Part shown: piece after piece, positions 1-10,879 of the stretch
How the letters are laid out: every line of letters starts with the position of its first letter
Numbering within the stretch: the first letter of the stretch is position 1
DNA from: Dastarcus helophoroides
Taxonomy: Eukaryota > Arthropoda > Insecta > Coleoptera > Bothrideridae
Assembly: GCA_028583605.1 (NCBI GenBank)
Contig: CM053336.1
Span: 25,033,004 to 25,097,003, forward strand
Direction of reading: 5' to 3'
DNA: 64,000 nucleotides
Made by a program: the position numbers and the translations under genes
The notes under the pieces: model-generated
Database searches by the model: none
What the model saw: only the letters and a program-made list of their open reading frames with translations
What the model was told of the DNA's origin: nothing

Positions 1-558
1 ATATGTCTAAAATTAATATTAGTAACATTTATGCAAAGGGTTTGCAAGTATTATTATCCTGCGGAAATTTTACGGAAACCAAGTCATTCGGGCAGAATTT
101 TTGGAACATTTGAAACCTAAAGATAAATCATTAGTATATTCATTTAATCAAATAAAAAATATATTTCTTTTTATAAGTTAAACGTCAAATAAACGAAACT
201 CCCAAAAGATGCATTATTAATACTAGATAGTAGTGCACAAAGCAAGATTTCCTGTTTTGCAATCTATCTAACTCCTTGTCTTGTCTTATATTGCTAAGCA
301 AGACAAGTTGTTGGTTTACTTAACGTGACCATTTATTTTTTGACTCAAAACTGGACATCGCTTTATTTAACTCAATTAGTAAGACCGATTTATAAATGCA
401 ACTAAGTTTTGAGAATACTAGTTTAGATTCTCAATGAAAAAAATATTAAAAAAACTTTTTTTAATATTTTTTTATTTATCAAAATTATTTCTAACAAATT
501 TGAAAAGTTAATCAACTAATTGATATTTTCAACCCTTATTTCGTAAAATTCTTTAATA
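1..558. other. AT-rich non-coding flank
   Basis: No gene, RNA or repeat is recognised here. The sequence is A+T-rich with several short poly-A and poly-T runs and no convincing open frame. Confidence 0.6.
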
Positions 559-755
559 TTCATAACTATTAAACTTTATTAACGATTAAAAAGCAATAGA
601 TATTAAAAATTTCACAATGTGTCGATAAATATTTGCTAACACCGGACCAGGATTCGCATTACTGCATCGTCGACATTCGTAACAGCAATTTGTTTAGCCG
701 TTGTTATGCTAACAAGCTCTACCGATCACAACTCTTACAAATATTCCGTCTAATC
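559..755 (+). repeat. Left inverted arm of the Penelope-like relic
   Basis: Pairs as an inverted repeat with 1230-1429. Long matching blocks include the segment reading CAATTTGTTTAGCCGTTGTT on this strand, whose reverse complement is near 1280-1300. Mismatches and small indels show that it is old. Confidence 0.75.
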
Positions 756-766
756 CCCGACTTGGT

Positions 767-928
767 AAATCTGGTATTTATAAATAGAATTGATCTGAGT
801 GCAGTGCTGTCTACATAGGTCAAACATCACGTCATTTTCACATTAGGTACAGTGAACATCTTGCTGCCTTAGGTAATCAATATCCAGAAAGATCAAAGTT
901 TGCAAAGCATCTATTACACACAACATAA
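767..928 (+). pseudogene. GIY-YIG endonuclease domain remnant
   Basis: Read from 767 the frame gives KSGIYK, two in-frame stops, then SECSAVYIGQTSRHF and IRYSEHLAALGNQYPERSKF, ending at a stop at 926-928. The spaced GIY and YIG motifs followed by the conserved GQT-R and a downstream R-x-x-EH block are the signature of GIY-YIG nucleases. In animals this domain joined to retroelement debris is typical of Penelope-like elements, where it is thought to nick target DNA for integration. The stops show it is inactive. The host genes of this nuclease family, such as SLX1, have different flanking sequence. Confidence 0.7.
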
Positions 929-1229
929 ACTTACATGTGCGAACACAGTAGAAGTATAATATAACATATTTGTAATAACACTAAAAAACCTAATTTCTTG
1001 GAAGCTGCAAAAATTCACAAATATTAACAATGTAGTAATTTAACTTATGAACAAGCAGCTTGTTCTTTTGAACACACCTATATTGAAACTTTGGACGAGA
1101 AGTTAAATTAGACGGCATATTGGTAGGAGTCTGTTTGCAAAGCATCTATTAGAAACACAACATAAACTCACTTGCGCAAACTTATTGTTCTTCTGAACAA
1201 CCTCTAATTGAAGCTTTGGACGAGAATTT

Positions 1230-1429
1230 GGATTAGACGAAATTATTCGTACGAGTCTGTGATCCATGGAGCTTGTTAGCATAACAACGGCTAAACAAAT
1301 TGCTGGTATGACCGTCGATGATGCAGTAACACGAAACCTGGTCAGGTGTTAGCAAATATTTGTGGAAATATTGTGGAATTATTAATATCTGTTGGTTTTT
1401 AATCGTTAATAAAGTTTAATAATTATGAA
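1230..1429 (-). repeat. Right inverted arm of the Penelope-like relic
   Basis: Reverse-complement partner of 559-755, diverged by scattered substitutions and indels. The two arms enclose the GIY-YIG remnant. Confidence 0.75.
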
Positions 1430-2374
1430 AGTTAATCAACATAAGTTTTTCGTTATTTTTTATATTTGTCAGCAGAGCATATTTGTTTCAATAGAGCTGC
1501 TGATGATTTTAAGTATTAATAAAAAACTTGAAAAGTTTTTTTTTTAATTCACCCTGGTTATGACCATCGCCTTGAGGATCGGGACCTGTAACTGCGTTTT
1601 TTCACACGTTACAATGTATTTATTAAAGCAGTGTTTCCCAAGCGGTGTGTCGTAAAAATCTGAAACTTTTTTATATTGAACTCTGGTAGTTTAAAAATTA
1701 TAAAATGGGCCCCTTTTTTGTTTAATCTGTCAAAATATAGCAGGAGTAATGACTGACAATTATCTATAGTGGTAGGTTTTTTTTTAGGCAAACATTTTTA
1801 GGTCGAAGAGAACTATCTACTGTGATAGCTTTTTTTAGTCACCAAAATGTAATAAAAGGAAACAAAGAAAATGCAGCAAACTAATAAAGATTTTAAATCA
1901 AATATGTTTTGGTAAAAATTACAACTAAATTTATGCCATAAATGAGAGATAAAGAGAAGTGGTAAAATATACAGTGCTAGTCTGTAACTTGAAATAAATT
2001 CAGTAAATCAAAGACAGTTTTTTTTTTCTGAAATATGCTCGGACACTTTGATTAATATTTTAATTTTTGCTCTTTTTGATGTAAGAAATTTTTTACAGCA
2101 TGTCCCAAAGGTAAGGCATGGCGTCATCGACGATTTTTTTTAAATGGCAACCCTATTTTTTTCTTGACTATTCTTAAAGGATATATCAGATACACATGAG
2201 TACCAAACTTCAATGTTTTATTTCTGTCATTTAAAATGTATTTAACAAATATTAACTAATTCGAAAAATTAAGGAATCTGATTCAACTCAATAATCTTTT
2301 TTCAATAAATATTTAAAGTGTTGTCCATTTACTAACTGACAATACCCTTGTGCTTGTGTGCACGTCGGTTGATA
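1430..2374. other. AT-rich non-coding stretch
   Basis: Nothing identifiable. Short open frames here lack any recognisable motif and the base composition is that of the surrounding non-coding DNA. Confidence 0.5.
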
Positions 2375-2409
2375 TACAGGGTGATTCAGTCATAATGTCA
2401 TTAATTTTA
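2375..2409 (+). repeat. Left mariner-type terminal inverted repeat
   Basis: Begins TACAGGGTGATTCAGTCATA directly after a TA dinucleotide. Matches the reverse complement of 10646-10680 with one difference. Confidence 0.8.
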
Positions 2410-2912
2410 GCCACGCACTCGGGAGGCTTAGTAAAGACAGAAAATCAAAAAAATAATTTTTTTATTCAACTTTTAAGAATCGGAGCAATTACCCTTAAAA
2501 TTGCCTTTGTGCCGCGCCACTGGACTAGTAGTTTATTTAACCGGGAGGCACACATTTCGAACATTGAATAACAAAAGCTAGGTTGTCATATATCCTACTT
2601 TCATCTGTCAAATTAATTACATAAATTTGGAGGTTAAGTTGCAAGCCCTTTTCATCACAGAACGGCTGGATGCGGCTGCAACTAAATCCGATTTGTGTTC
2701 GCGATACCGGGCCTGTGATAATGCGACACCAACCAAACAATCTAACAAGCAGAGCATCTGATAAATTTAGTTGAATTGGAACAACACAATGCAAGGACAA
2801 GAATTAGTGAAAGCCGGTTGGAGGTTTCTCAAGTAAAGTTCAAGCTTTAGAATCAGCCGATTTTTCCAGTCTTCTTAATTGTTTCAACTTGTTTACTGGT
2901 TTTAAAGACAAC

Positions 2913-3325
2913 AAAGTGCTGTGGACAGATGAATGTTATTTTACCAGTGCTGGTATTTTACTTTACTTTGCAGCAAGTAAATATGAACAGGTTTTCAACC
3001 TCTCTAAATGATTAACTCAGTCAGTAGATTGTTTTTTTACTATTTCTATTAAGAAACATATGTGTTTGATTATTTAATCTGTTGAAGTTTTGCAACTTAT
3101 GTATTAAAATGTCTTACACTGAAATAAATAATTTGTTTGCAGTCACAACATACACATTGGTCAGACAAAAATGTACATGCTGCCCATCAGTTTGGCTTTC
3201 AGAGCAGATTTGCTGTCAATGTATGAAACAGAGTATTTAGCAGTTGTCCAGGTTTTCTACAAGATGCACTATAAGACAGAGCTTAGCCCATTTTGCTCGC
3301 TTTGCACGAACCCTTGTTAAAGAAG
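2913..3325 (+). pseudogene. IS630/mariner-type transposase remnant
   Basis: From 2913 the frame reads KVLWTDECYFTSAGI, matching the block around the second catalytic aspartate of IS630-family transposases (usually VLWTDE-x-F). After about 170 bp of unrelated AT-rich sequence, a shifted frame reads W-SDKNVHAAHQFGF and then QSRFAVNV, which corresponds to the HYWS...F-FNVWCG region. Near 3270 a further shifted frame gives D-A-AHFARFART, resembling the DGAPPHF-R block. The order and spacing match a transposase on the plus strand, broken by at least two frameshifts and an insertion. The helix-turn-helix N-terminus and the C-terminal D block are not seen. Confidence 0.65.
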
Positions 3326-3339
3326 AATGTTGCAAAAAG

Positions 3340-4590
3340 AATGTTACATTCTGCAGGAAAAGAAAACTATGATGAAAGGTAAACTGGCTCTTTTCATAAC
3401 AAAAAAATTAGTTCTGACAAAAAATTGTCATAAATTACTCAAAACTATCAAATATGTAGATGATCATCTTGCTTGGCAGGGCAGAATACCGTTTATTGTG
3501 ATTTTTTCTTCTGTGCAATGTTTTATTAAAAACCTCTTTGCTAAATAGATTATATTCTTGAATGTTATGGTGAATGATTGTTATTTTTCTACAATTAATT
3601 TGTAGAACTGTGATAATTGAATTTATTCTTGTCTAAAAATGTACATGACGAACTTGGATCTTAAAAAAGTTAAAATTTTTAAGTTATCAGGGTATTATAA
3701 AATAAAACATTTTTATTTTATTTCTTTACTACAATTTTACTTTATTGTTCCCAGTGTGAAGAAAAAGTTTTTCCTAGTGATACATATCTATTTTTTAGTT
3801 GTAAAAATTGTAAATCAAATATACTGAAAGTCTCAACTAAGAATTTTTAGGAAAAGTTTTAAATTTCAGTCTTAACATTTAGGAAAAAATATCAAAACTG
3901 AAAGTTTAGAGTTGAAATTTTGACAAAAACAATTATTTATTTCTATCAGCATCACTTTGAAACAATTAAAACCTGTAAGAAAAAAAAATCAAAATTTCAG
4001 TAATGAGAAATTTCGAAGTCGCAATTTAGAAAAGGCAAAGAAAGGAAAAATCTAAAAAAAAAGTAGAAATTTCAAGTGAAAGTCAAAATTTAAACCCCAT
4101 AAGGGCAACATTCCTGAAGCATAGTGGACAATCAAAGAGAGCAAATTCCGAATCTAGGTTAATTCACCGAAAAACAATTGACCTACTACAATTGCCCGAA
4201 TACAAGTCATCGAAATCACAATTCTTGGTTTTTTCCGAATTTGCAAACTTAAAAGCCAATGCGTTCGTTACTTCAGAATTTGGGAAAAAAGCTTTTGCCC
4301 TAAATTATCTGTTCTTTTTTTAGTTTTAACTTAATCTCAAAATGTCAACCTTTTTTATGAAATTTTAGGTTTGAATTAGATTTTAATTTTAAGGTTAACA
4401 AATTTCGACATGCTGCCATTTAAAATATTTTTTCGAAAATTTTACTTTACTCTAGAAATTTAGACCAGTTCCACGAACGAAAATTCGAGTTTAAATTAGA
4501 GATTTGGGAATATTGTATAATAAATTTCTAGTGTGTTTTTAGCAATTTCAACGTTTTTCTTAGAATTTCTAGGTTATAGGTACTATGTTT
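3340..4590. other. AT-rich interior sequence, no gene
   Basis: Short frames at 3327-3548 and 3639-3827 have no recognisable motif and consist mostly of residues expected from A/T-rich codons. From about 3840 the sequence already shows the TTTCAAAATTT-type low-complexity pattern. Confidence 0.5.
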
Positions 4591-6735
4591 AGCAGTTGCG
4601 TAGCGTGCCTTAAACGGGCCCTGTATCTGAATTGGTTGGTTAGGCCCCAATGAAGGGCAAAGATTTTTCACAGCAAAAATAAAAACACTCGCATTGAATT
4701 AAAATTATTAAATACTGACTAGCGAATGTCACCCGACCCCACTTATTACTTTTTTATTGCATATAGATTTTTTTTATTTCGATAATTTCAATTGTTTTTT
4801 GAATTTTTGTAATTTTAACTTTTTGTTTTACCAAAATTTTGATTTTTTTCAAAATTTTTACCTTATTTACAAACCTTCCCCTTTAGAAAATTTTGATTTT
4901 TGTTTGAAATTTGAAATACTTTAAAATTTCGAATTTTTTGAAAATGTCGAGTTTTTTTAATGTTTTAATTTTTCTCAAAATGTCGACTTTTTGATCAATA
5001 TCAAATTAATATTTTACCGAGTAAAAGGTAAAAACTTATTTAAAAAGTTTGACTTTTTTCAAAACTTTAACTTTATCCAAAATTTCAACAGTTTTCAAAA
5101 ATTGTAACATTTTTCAAAATTTGGACTTCCTTGAAATGTTTGACCTTTCTGATAATTTCGACTATTTTTAAAATTTTGCTTTTCAGATAATTCAGATTTT
5201 TTTTAAAACTTGAATAAAAAAAGTTTTGGTAAGATCAAATTTTTTTGAAGGAATGTTTTTTAAAAATTTCGATTTTATTTGAAAATTTGGACTTAAACTT
5301 GAACTTTTTAAGACTTGGATATTTCAGCTTTTTTCAAAATACTTGGATTTTTTAAGTTCCTACTTTTCAGAAAATTTTTGTTTTGAAAATATCGATTTTT
5401 TTGAATTTGAACTTTTCTAATGATTTTGGCATTTCTTCAATATTTACACCCTTAAAATTGTAGGTTTTCTTTAAAAATTTTAAAATAGTTGAATTCTTTT
5501 CAATTTGGACATTTTTGTAATATTTTAACCAAGTTTGGAAATTTTAGACTATTCCTCTCTAATTTTGAATGATTTTAACATTTTTTCAAATTTCAAAACA
5601 AATTTTTACTTGTTTTAAAACTTGAAGATTTTTCAATTTTTTTTATTTATACTTAAAATTTTTTACGTGTTTTCAAATTTCTTGACTTTTTTCAAAATTC
5701 TAATATTTTTGCAAAATTTCAACCCTAAAATTTGGACTAAAAATTTCAGCAACTATTATTCAAAATTTCAAATTTTTTTGGGATAGCGTAATTTGTTTTT
5801 GAATTTTTTTTTCAAAATTTCATGATTTTCGCTTTGTCTTTTTTTTGGACTTTTTAAATATTTTGTAATATTTTGAATTTTTGTAAAAATTTTAAAAATT
5901 TAGTCAAATTTGGACTTTTCAAAAATTTTAATTTTTAATAAAAGTTTCCATTCTAAAATTTTGGCGAATAGGTCGTAATTCTTTGAAAGTTTTGCCTATT
6001 TCTAAATTTTTGGTTTTTTTTCAATGGGTTATTTTTGCAAAATTTCGACTGAACATTTCGACTATTTTTTAAAATAACAATTTTTTTTTAATATTTCGTT
6101 TTGTTCAAAACTTTGTTGTTTTTGTAAAATTTCGATTTGGTTTGACTATTATTTTACATTTCAGCATTTCTTCAAAATTTTTAACTTGTTTTGAAAATTT
6201 TGCTATTTCTATTATTTTTGTCGTTTCTTCAGTATATTTAAAAGTTTCAAAAATTTTGAAGATTTGACCAAAAATATCTCAATTATTTTTAAATTTCGCC
6301 CTTTTAAAAAGAATTTGAATTGTTTTTAAATATGTCGGTAATTTTTCCGAACTCTTGAATTTTTTGAAAATGTCAACATTTCCAACATGATAACAATTTT
6401 TTCAAAATTTTGACCTATTTTTGAAAATCGTTATATTCTTTTTTGGAAATTGTAACTGTCTATGACATTTCAGACATTTTTAAAAATTTCGATTTTTTTT
6501 CAGTAACTTGGGCCTTTAAATTTTTGACTTAAAATTCAAACTGTTCTTGAAAATTTTGTCAATTTTTAAATTTTAGTCTCCTCCTCAAACTTTGGAATTT
6601 TTAGAACTTTCTGCCTTGGTTTCAAATTTTTTGAAAATTTCATTTGTTCCCAAATTTTAGTATTCTCCAAAGTTTCAACTTTTTAGAAGGTTTAAAAGAC
6701 CATCTTTTAAAATGTCGACATTTGTCAAAAATTTC
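4591..6735 (+). repeat. Degenerate T-rich array, copy related to 39779-42320
   Basis: After a short unique leader (GCGTAGCGTGCCTTAAAC at about 4597), the sequence becomes a degenerate array of a roughly 16-20 bp motif close to TTTTCAAAATTTCGACTTTT. The leader and internal landmarks such as TTTACAAACCTTCCC occur in the same order at 39779 onward, so the two arrays are diverged copies of one longer repeat, not independent simple-sequence expansions. No coding potential; frames here give only F/N/K-rich strings. Confidence 0.75.
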
Positions 6736-7259
6736 ACTAAAATGTTACAAAAATGTATTTAGAGCTATAAATTATTTACCATTTTTTTAGATCACTAAAT
6801 TGTGCTGAGTATGTGGAGATGACACGATGATTCATTGGAAAATTGGGACAATACAAGTACACCATCAAGGCGAGGGATAACAATATTTTAACTGAGATTC
6901 TCCCAATAAAATCCGAGTATACTGTAATTAATAAAATATTAATTATTCGTATCACAGTTAATGTAAATAAATAAATGAAAGATGTTTCAGGTTTTCTATT
7001 TATTTCCTTTAATTTACGAAAACAGTAGAGACATGGGCCTTCCTACTAATGTTATATTGCGTCCCAAACTTAAAAGTGGATAAATTTTAAACCGGCCAAA
7101 TTTACAATCGATAAAACTGGTGAAATGAATTTTCCAAATTTCAGGTCTGCAAAGTCGATAGTTAAAGTTAGTATAATTACTCTAAGAGGCTAAGCGAGTT
7201 TCAAGCCCTTCCAAAATCCCAAATAGATAACAGTAATTTGGGAGAATAGGATTAATTTT
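6736..7259. other. Unique spacer between two arrays
   Basis: A break in the low-complexity array with higher sequence complexity. No open frame or RNA is recognised. Confidence 0.5.
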
Positions 7260-8580
7260 TGGAAAACTATAACTTAAATTCTTTCCCAAATTTTTAAACT
7301 TTGCATTTTGACCTTTTCTAGATATTTAAATTTTTTTCATATTTGGAAGCAAAATTCTTAAAAAATCGAAGAATTTGACAGGTCAAACAAATATTACCTC
7401 CCATTTATACTTCTTTTGAAAGTCTGGAATATTCTTCGAAATGCACTTTTTTAAAAATTTTGATTTTTTTAATCTTTTTGAAAATATATTTTTTGTGAAA
7501 GGCTGTTATTTTTCCCAGATCTAGATTATATTTCAAAATTTAGAGAGCTTTTTAAAATTTGAATCTTTCCTGAAAATTTCCACTTTCCAGAATTTAGATG
7601 TTTTCAAAAATTTCGACTTGTCTGATAATTTCCACATTTCCTCAAAATTTCCAATCTATCAATAATCCTTTTTTTTAAATCATCTTACAAAATAATTTCG
7701 ACATTTTTGGAAATTTTGACTTTTTTAAGAGTTGATTTTTTTTAAATTTTAGGCTGAAAATTTCGAAATTTTCTGGAAATTTTGATATTTTTTAAAAAGT
7801 TCGCCTATGCTTTATAATTTCCACATTGTTTTAAATTTCAACTATTTTTTTAAAATTGCTACTTTTTGCAAACTTTAAATTTTTTAATTTCTGAAATGTT
7901 AAAATCTTTTTTCAAAATTTTTTTAAAATTTGAATTTTTATGAAAAATGGTTTTTTTTGGAATGTTGCTTAAGATTTCGATTTTATTTCAAAATTTCGAC
8001 TTTTTTTATCAAAAATGTTACTGTGGTCAAAGTTTAGGCTTTTTAATAAAATCCTATTTTAAGAAAAATTCACTAGTTCTTCAAAATATCGACTCTTTTA
8101 AAAATCTCTGAGGTTTTCATCAAAATTTCAATTTTTATTTTGAAAATTAGTACGATTTCAGAGATTTCTATTATTTTTTTTGAAAATTTCGATGTTTTAA
8201 AAATTAACTTTTTGAATTACAATTTTTTATATATGTTTGGATATTTTTTGACATTTTGACTTTTTTAAGTTTTGATTTTCTTTTTTTTTTAATTAGCGCT
8301 ACTTTAGAACGTTCGCCTTTTTTTGAAAATTTCCATCATTTTTCAAATCTAGATATTTCTTGAAATGTTTGTGTTTTTAATTTCAGACTATTTTGCAAAA
8401 TTTCCAATTTTTGATAAGAATTTAAATTATTTCAAATATTCACTTTTTTTAAAATTTCGCAATCTCGTAAAATTTTTGAAAATTTTGCATTTCCTATGAA
8501 AATTTCGATGTTTTTCAAAAATTGGACCTTTTCAAAATTTTTAGTTTTTTTTCAAAATTTGAACCATTTTTTTTTTTAAA
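7260..8580 (+). repeat. Degenerate T-rich array, second block
   Basis: Continuation of the same motif family as 4591-6735 (TTTTCAAAATTTCGAC variants on this strand), poorly conserved and without a fixed unit length. Confidence 0.7.
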
Positions 8581-9512
8581 TTTCAAGCTCTTTCTTAGCA
8601 TTAAAATGAAAATAAATAAATAAAAAGGACATGAAAAAGAACTGCATCTGTTTTCTATTTTATTTTAAAGCAGTTTTTTGCGTGGTTACATTATTTCATA
8701 CAGTAAAATGTAACATAAAAAATGAATGAGAGGAAACAGGTTAACATTTAGAAAGATCAAAAATGCTTCAAATGTTGACACCTCATTCAGTTCATTTTGA
8801 TTGTTGCTAATTTCCACAAATCCTTCTTTAATGCTTTGCTGTAATGTGGTGTTCAAAAGATTTTAACTTTTGGGTGTAACCAGCAATTTCAGTATTTTAA
8901 CTCATTAGTCAGTAATACTGTACCTGGCTTTCAATGGGCCCTGTGAAAAATATTAAATTTAGGCCTCACAAAAAACAATAATTTCATACATACCACCTGA
9001 ACATAATTTCGACAATTAAAAAAAAGTCATCATCATCATCATAAACACTTTTGTGGCCTATTCTTATCTTGCACCCTGTGCATTTGCACCTGCCTCTCTA
9101 CAGCCCAGGTAATCAATGATCAAAATAGTTCCTTAAAAACTTCATTGTTTCTGGTCTGTAGTGTAAAGTCGCAAATTTTGTTGAAAATATCCTCTAATTT
9201 CATTATTCTGAAGTTGGTAAATACCTGAAAAATTTCAGTATGATATCTTTGCAGATTTACAATACCTAGTTTAAAAATATATTAAAAATTGTTTTGATTT
9301 TATGATTTATGGGTTACCTTGAAAAATGATTGGTCCTATGCGATTTCGATGTACATCTGTCCTATTTTTTCTGGATATAATGCTTTTTACTCTTACATTT
9401 TGTGAATCATGTATCCCATTGATTCAAACCAGTGTTCAACTGAGATGACTTTAATTGTTTTCAGGAATGTACAAGTAGATGCAACTAAAATACTAAGTTG
9501 CTGCTGAACTTA
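8581..9512. other. Non-coding stretch
   Basis: More complex than the adjoining array but without a recognisable gene. Contains a short CAT run at about 9030. A phrase around 8930 (ATGGGCCCTGTGAAAA) resembles one near 4610, suggesting a shared repeat. Confidence 0.4.
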
Positions 9513-9749
9513 TCACATGAATGTTCTTGGTGAACTTTCCATTATTGCTTCAGCCCCTGCGTCAGCATTGTTTGTGCATTTTCTTTGTGCTCCAGCAGAC
9601 TCTGTTTTCCCAAAGTGCAGGAAATCTTCAGCAAAATTAAGAAAATCACTCTGCAAATATCCCATGGTCAAGCGAGCTTGTGCAGTAGTTTCCTCTGTGC
9701 CCCACTCTACCAACTTTTTGCGGCACGATCTGCTTCACTAAACAAATTT
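9513..9749 (-). other. Coding-like island, unidentified
   Basis: On the minus strand an open frame ends at the stop at 9513 and reads upstream through KKLVEWGTEETTAQARL, then DFLNFAEDFLHFGKTESAG. Its G+C content is visibly higher than the flanks and residue usage looks protein-like, so it may be a former exon or a transposon gene fragment. I do not recognise the protein. The start is unclear: an in-frame stop lies just upstream, and possible splice acceptors (TTTGTTTAG, AAGCAG) near 9740-9755 do not resolve the phase. The plus-strand frames over the same bases (9517-9741, 9585-10001) are the other candidates. Confidence 0.3.
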
Positions 9750-10645
9750 GTAACTATCCATAGTTTTCAAATAGTGCGCAAAATCCACAAAAAAGTTATG
9801 GCATTTAGTCCCCAAGTCTTCGATGCAATTTCACACGAAATAAACCCACTTTCGATCACCATTCACCTTTTGATCAGTTCGAGATCGTTTCATAAGAACC
9901 ACTGCTACAAACATTTTTGGTTTCAAATGAAAACCATCGTAAAGAAAGAACAAACAGCGGCAGAACTATTTCACCACGGTATTCGTTTAAAAAGCAGGTA
10001 GGAAACCTCCGTAATGAAAAGCAGAGCATGATAAACAAAACCACAAAAATTGACACTATTGACAGTTGACAATGACAGGAGACCATTGAACTACTTTTAC
10101 TTCATAGATAACAATATGTAATAAGAAATCGCCTGCCTTTTTGTTTTTCGTTACTTGCTCTTGCTTTTGTTCGCTATAACCTCTTCTACCAAGGCATTAG
10201 ACAACCAAAGTACGCTTTTTACTTAAACACTGAATAGTTTATTCTGCAGCCGCTACCCTGATTTTGTTCGTATTACAACAAACATTAAATTCTTTTATCT
10301 ATTATAATTAATATGCCTTCCTGCAATTTGCATTAGATATGCTAAATGATTTTAAATCTATTTATCATGTCTAACAGCGTTGATTCAATCAACGCTAACA
10401 GTATAACGAAAATATTTTAAAATTTTGGCAACGCCGTATTCAAGCTGACAGAGATCAATTTGGATATGTCATACCATAAACTTAATAAGTATATGTATCA
10501 TACGAAGCTACACGACCGCCAGTGGCAGCCTGAAAAGAGGTTTTAATTATGATTTAAAATGATTTTGTTTTTCGGCGAAAATGTATTTTAAACATATATT
10601 TTTAATAGCGGATTCGTATCATACTCATTTTTCTCTACCTTCTGT
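9750..10645. other. Interior of the TIR-bounded region, no gene identified
   Basis: Moderately complex sequence. An open plus-strand frame runs to 10001 and an antisense frame covers 9874-10086, neither recognisable. A short palindrome lies at 10376-10396. Confidence 0.35.
10376..10396. repeat. Perfect 10-bp-arm palindrome
   Basis: Arms AGCGTTGATT and AATCAACGCT flank a single C. It stands out from the surrounding AT-rich sequence and could be a protein-binding site or the core of a decayed repeat end. Confidence 0.6.
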
Positions 10646-10680
10646 TAAAATTAATGACATTATGACTTAATCACCCTGTA
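10646..10680 (-). repeat. Right mariner-type terminal inverted repeat
   Basis: Reverse complement of 2375-2409 with one mismatch, followed by TA at 10681-10682. Confidence 0.8.
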
Positions 10681-10879
10681 TATGCGAGTAATTGTGCTCT
10701 CTGTAACCGCAGATTTTCAGTAGTTTTTACCCGGAATTATTAAGTGCGCTTTACACCTAAATAGTGCTTGGGAATAGTGTAACATGCTTAAATAAGATGT
10801 AATCTTGTGACTTGTGTATATGAACAGTTATTTTGCAATTTGTGTAATTAGCACAGTACTGTTACTTGAAATTTTAACA

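Larger units (their letters stand above)
559..1429 (+). mobile_element. Penelope-like retroelement remnant with inverted pLTR-like arms
   Basis: A decayed GIY-YIG endonuclease frame (767-928) sits between two inverted copies of a roughly 200-bp sequence (559-755 and 1230-1429). Between them, a block beginning TTTGCAAAGCATCTATTA occurs twice in direct orientation (about 897 and 1135), and a block encoding a tail like SFEHTYIETLDEKLN recurs in decayed form (about 1061-1115 and 1185-1240). Penelope-like elements are known to carry a C-terminal GIY-YIG domain and terminal pLTRs in direct or inverted orientation, which fits this layout. The reverse transcriptase is absent, so this is only a 3' part. 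Assignment rests on the GIY-YIG motif plus arrangement; the arms alone could come from another foldback element. Confidence 0.55.
2375..10680 (+). mobile_element. Region bounded by mariner-type terminal inverted repeats (8.3 kb)
   Basis: The left end starts TACAGGGTGATT and the right end is its reverse complement. Over the outer 35 bp the two ends differ at one position, and each is flanked by TA, the IS630-Tc1-mariner target dinucleotide. The interior holds a decayed transposase of that superfamily near the left end (2913-3325), a long low-complexity array (4591-8580) and a GC-richer island near 9.5-9.75 kb. At 8.3 kb it is far longer than a normal mariner (1.3-2.5 kb). It is therefore either an element that absorbed later insertions, or two separate ends that face each other by chance. 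Confidence 0.5.

Noticed and set aside
1490..1530. Second hammerhead core (CTGATGA at about 1499)
   Set aside because: No stem II followed by GAAA and no cleavage triplet with a matching stem I.
4591..8580. CRISPR-like or satellite array
   Set aside because: The motif has no fixed unit, no constant repeat with unique spacers, and the genome is eukaryotic with spliced genes.
9028..9050. CAT trinucleotide repeat
   Set aside because: Only about five units; too short to count as a notable microsatellite.
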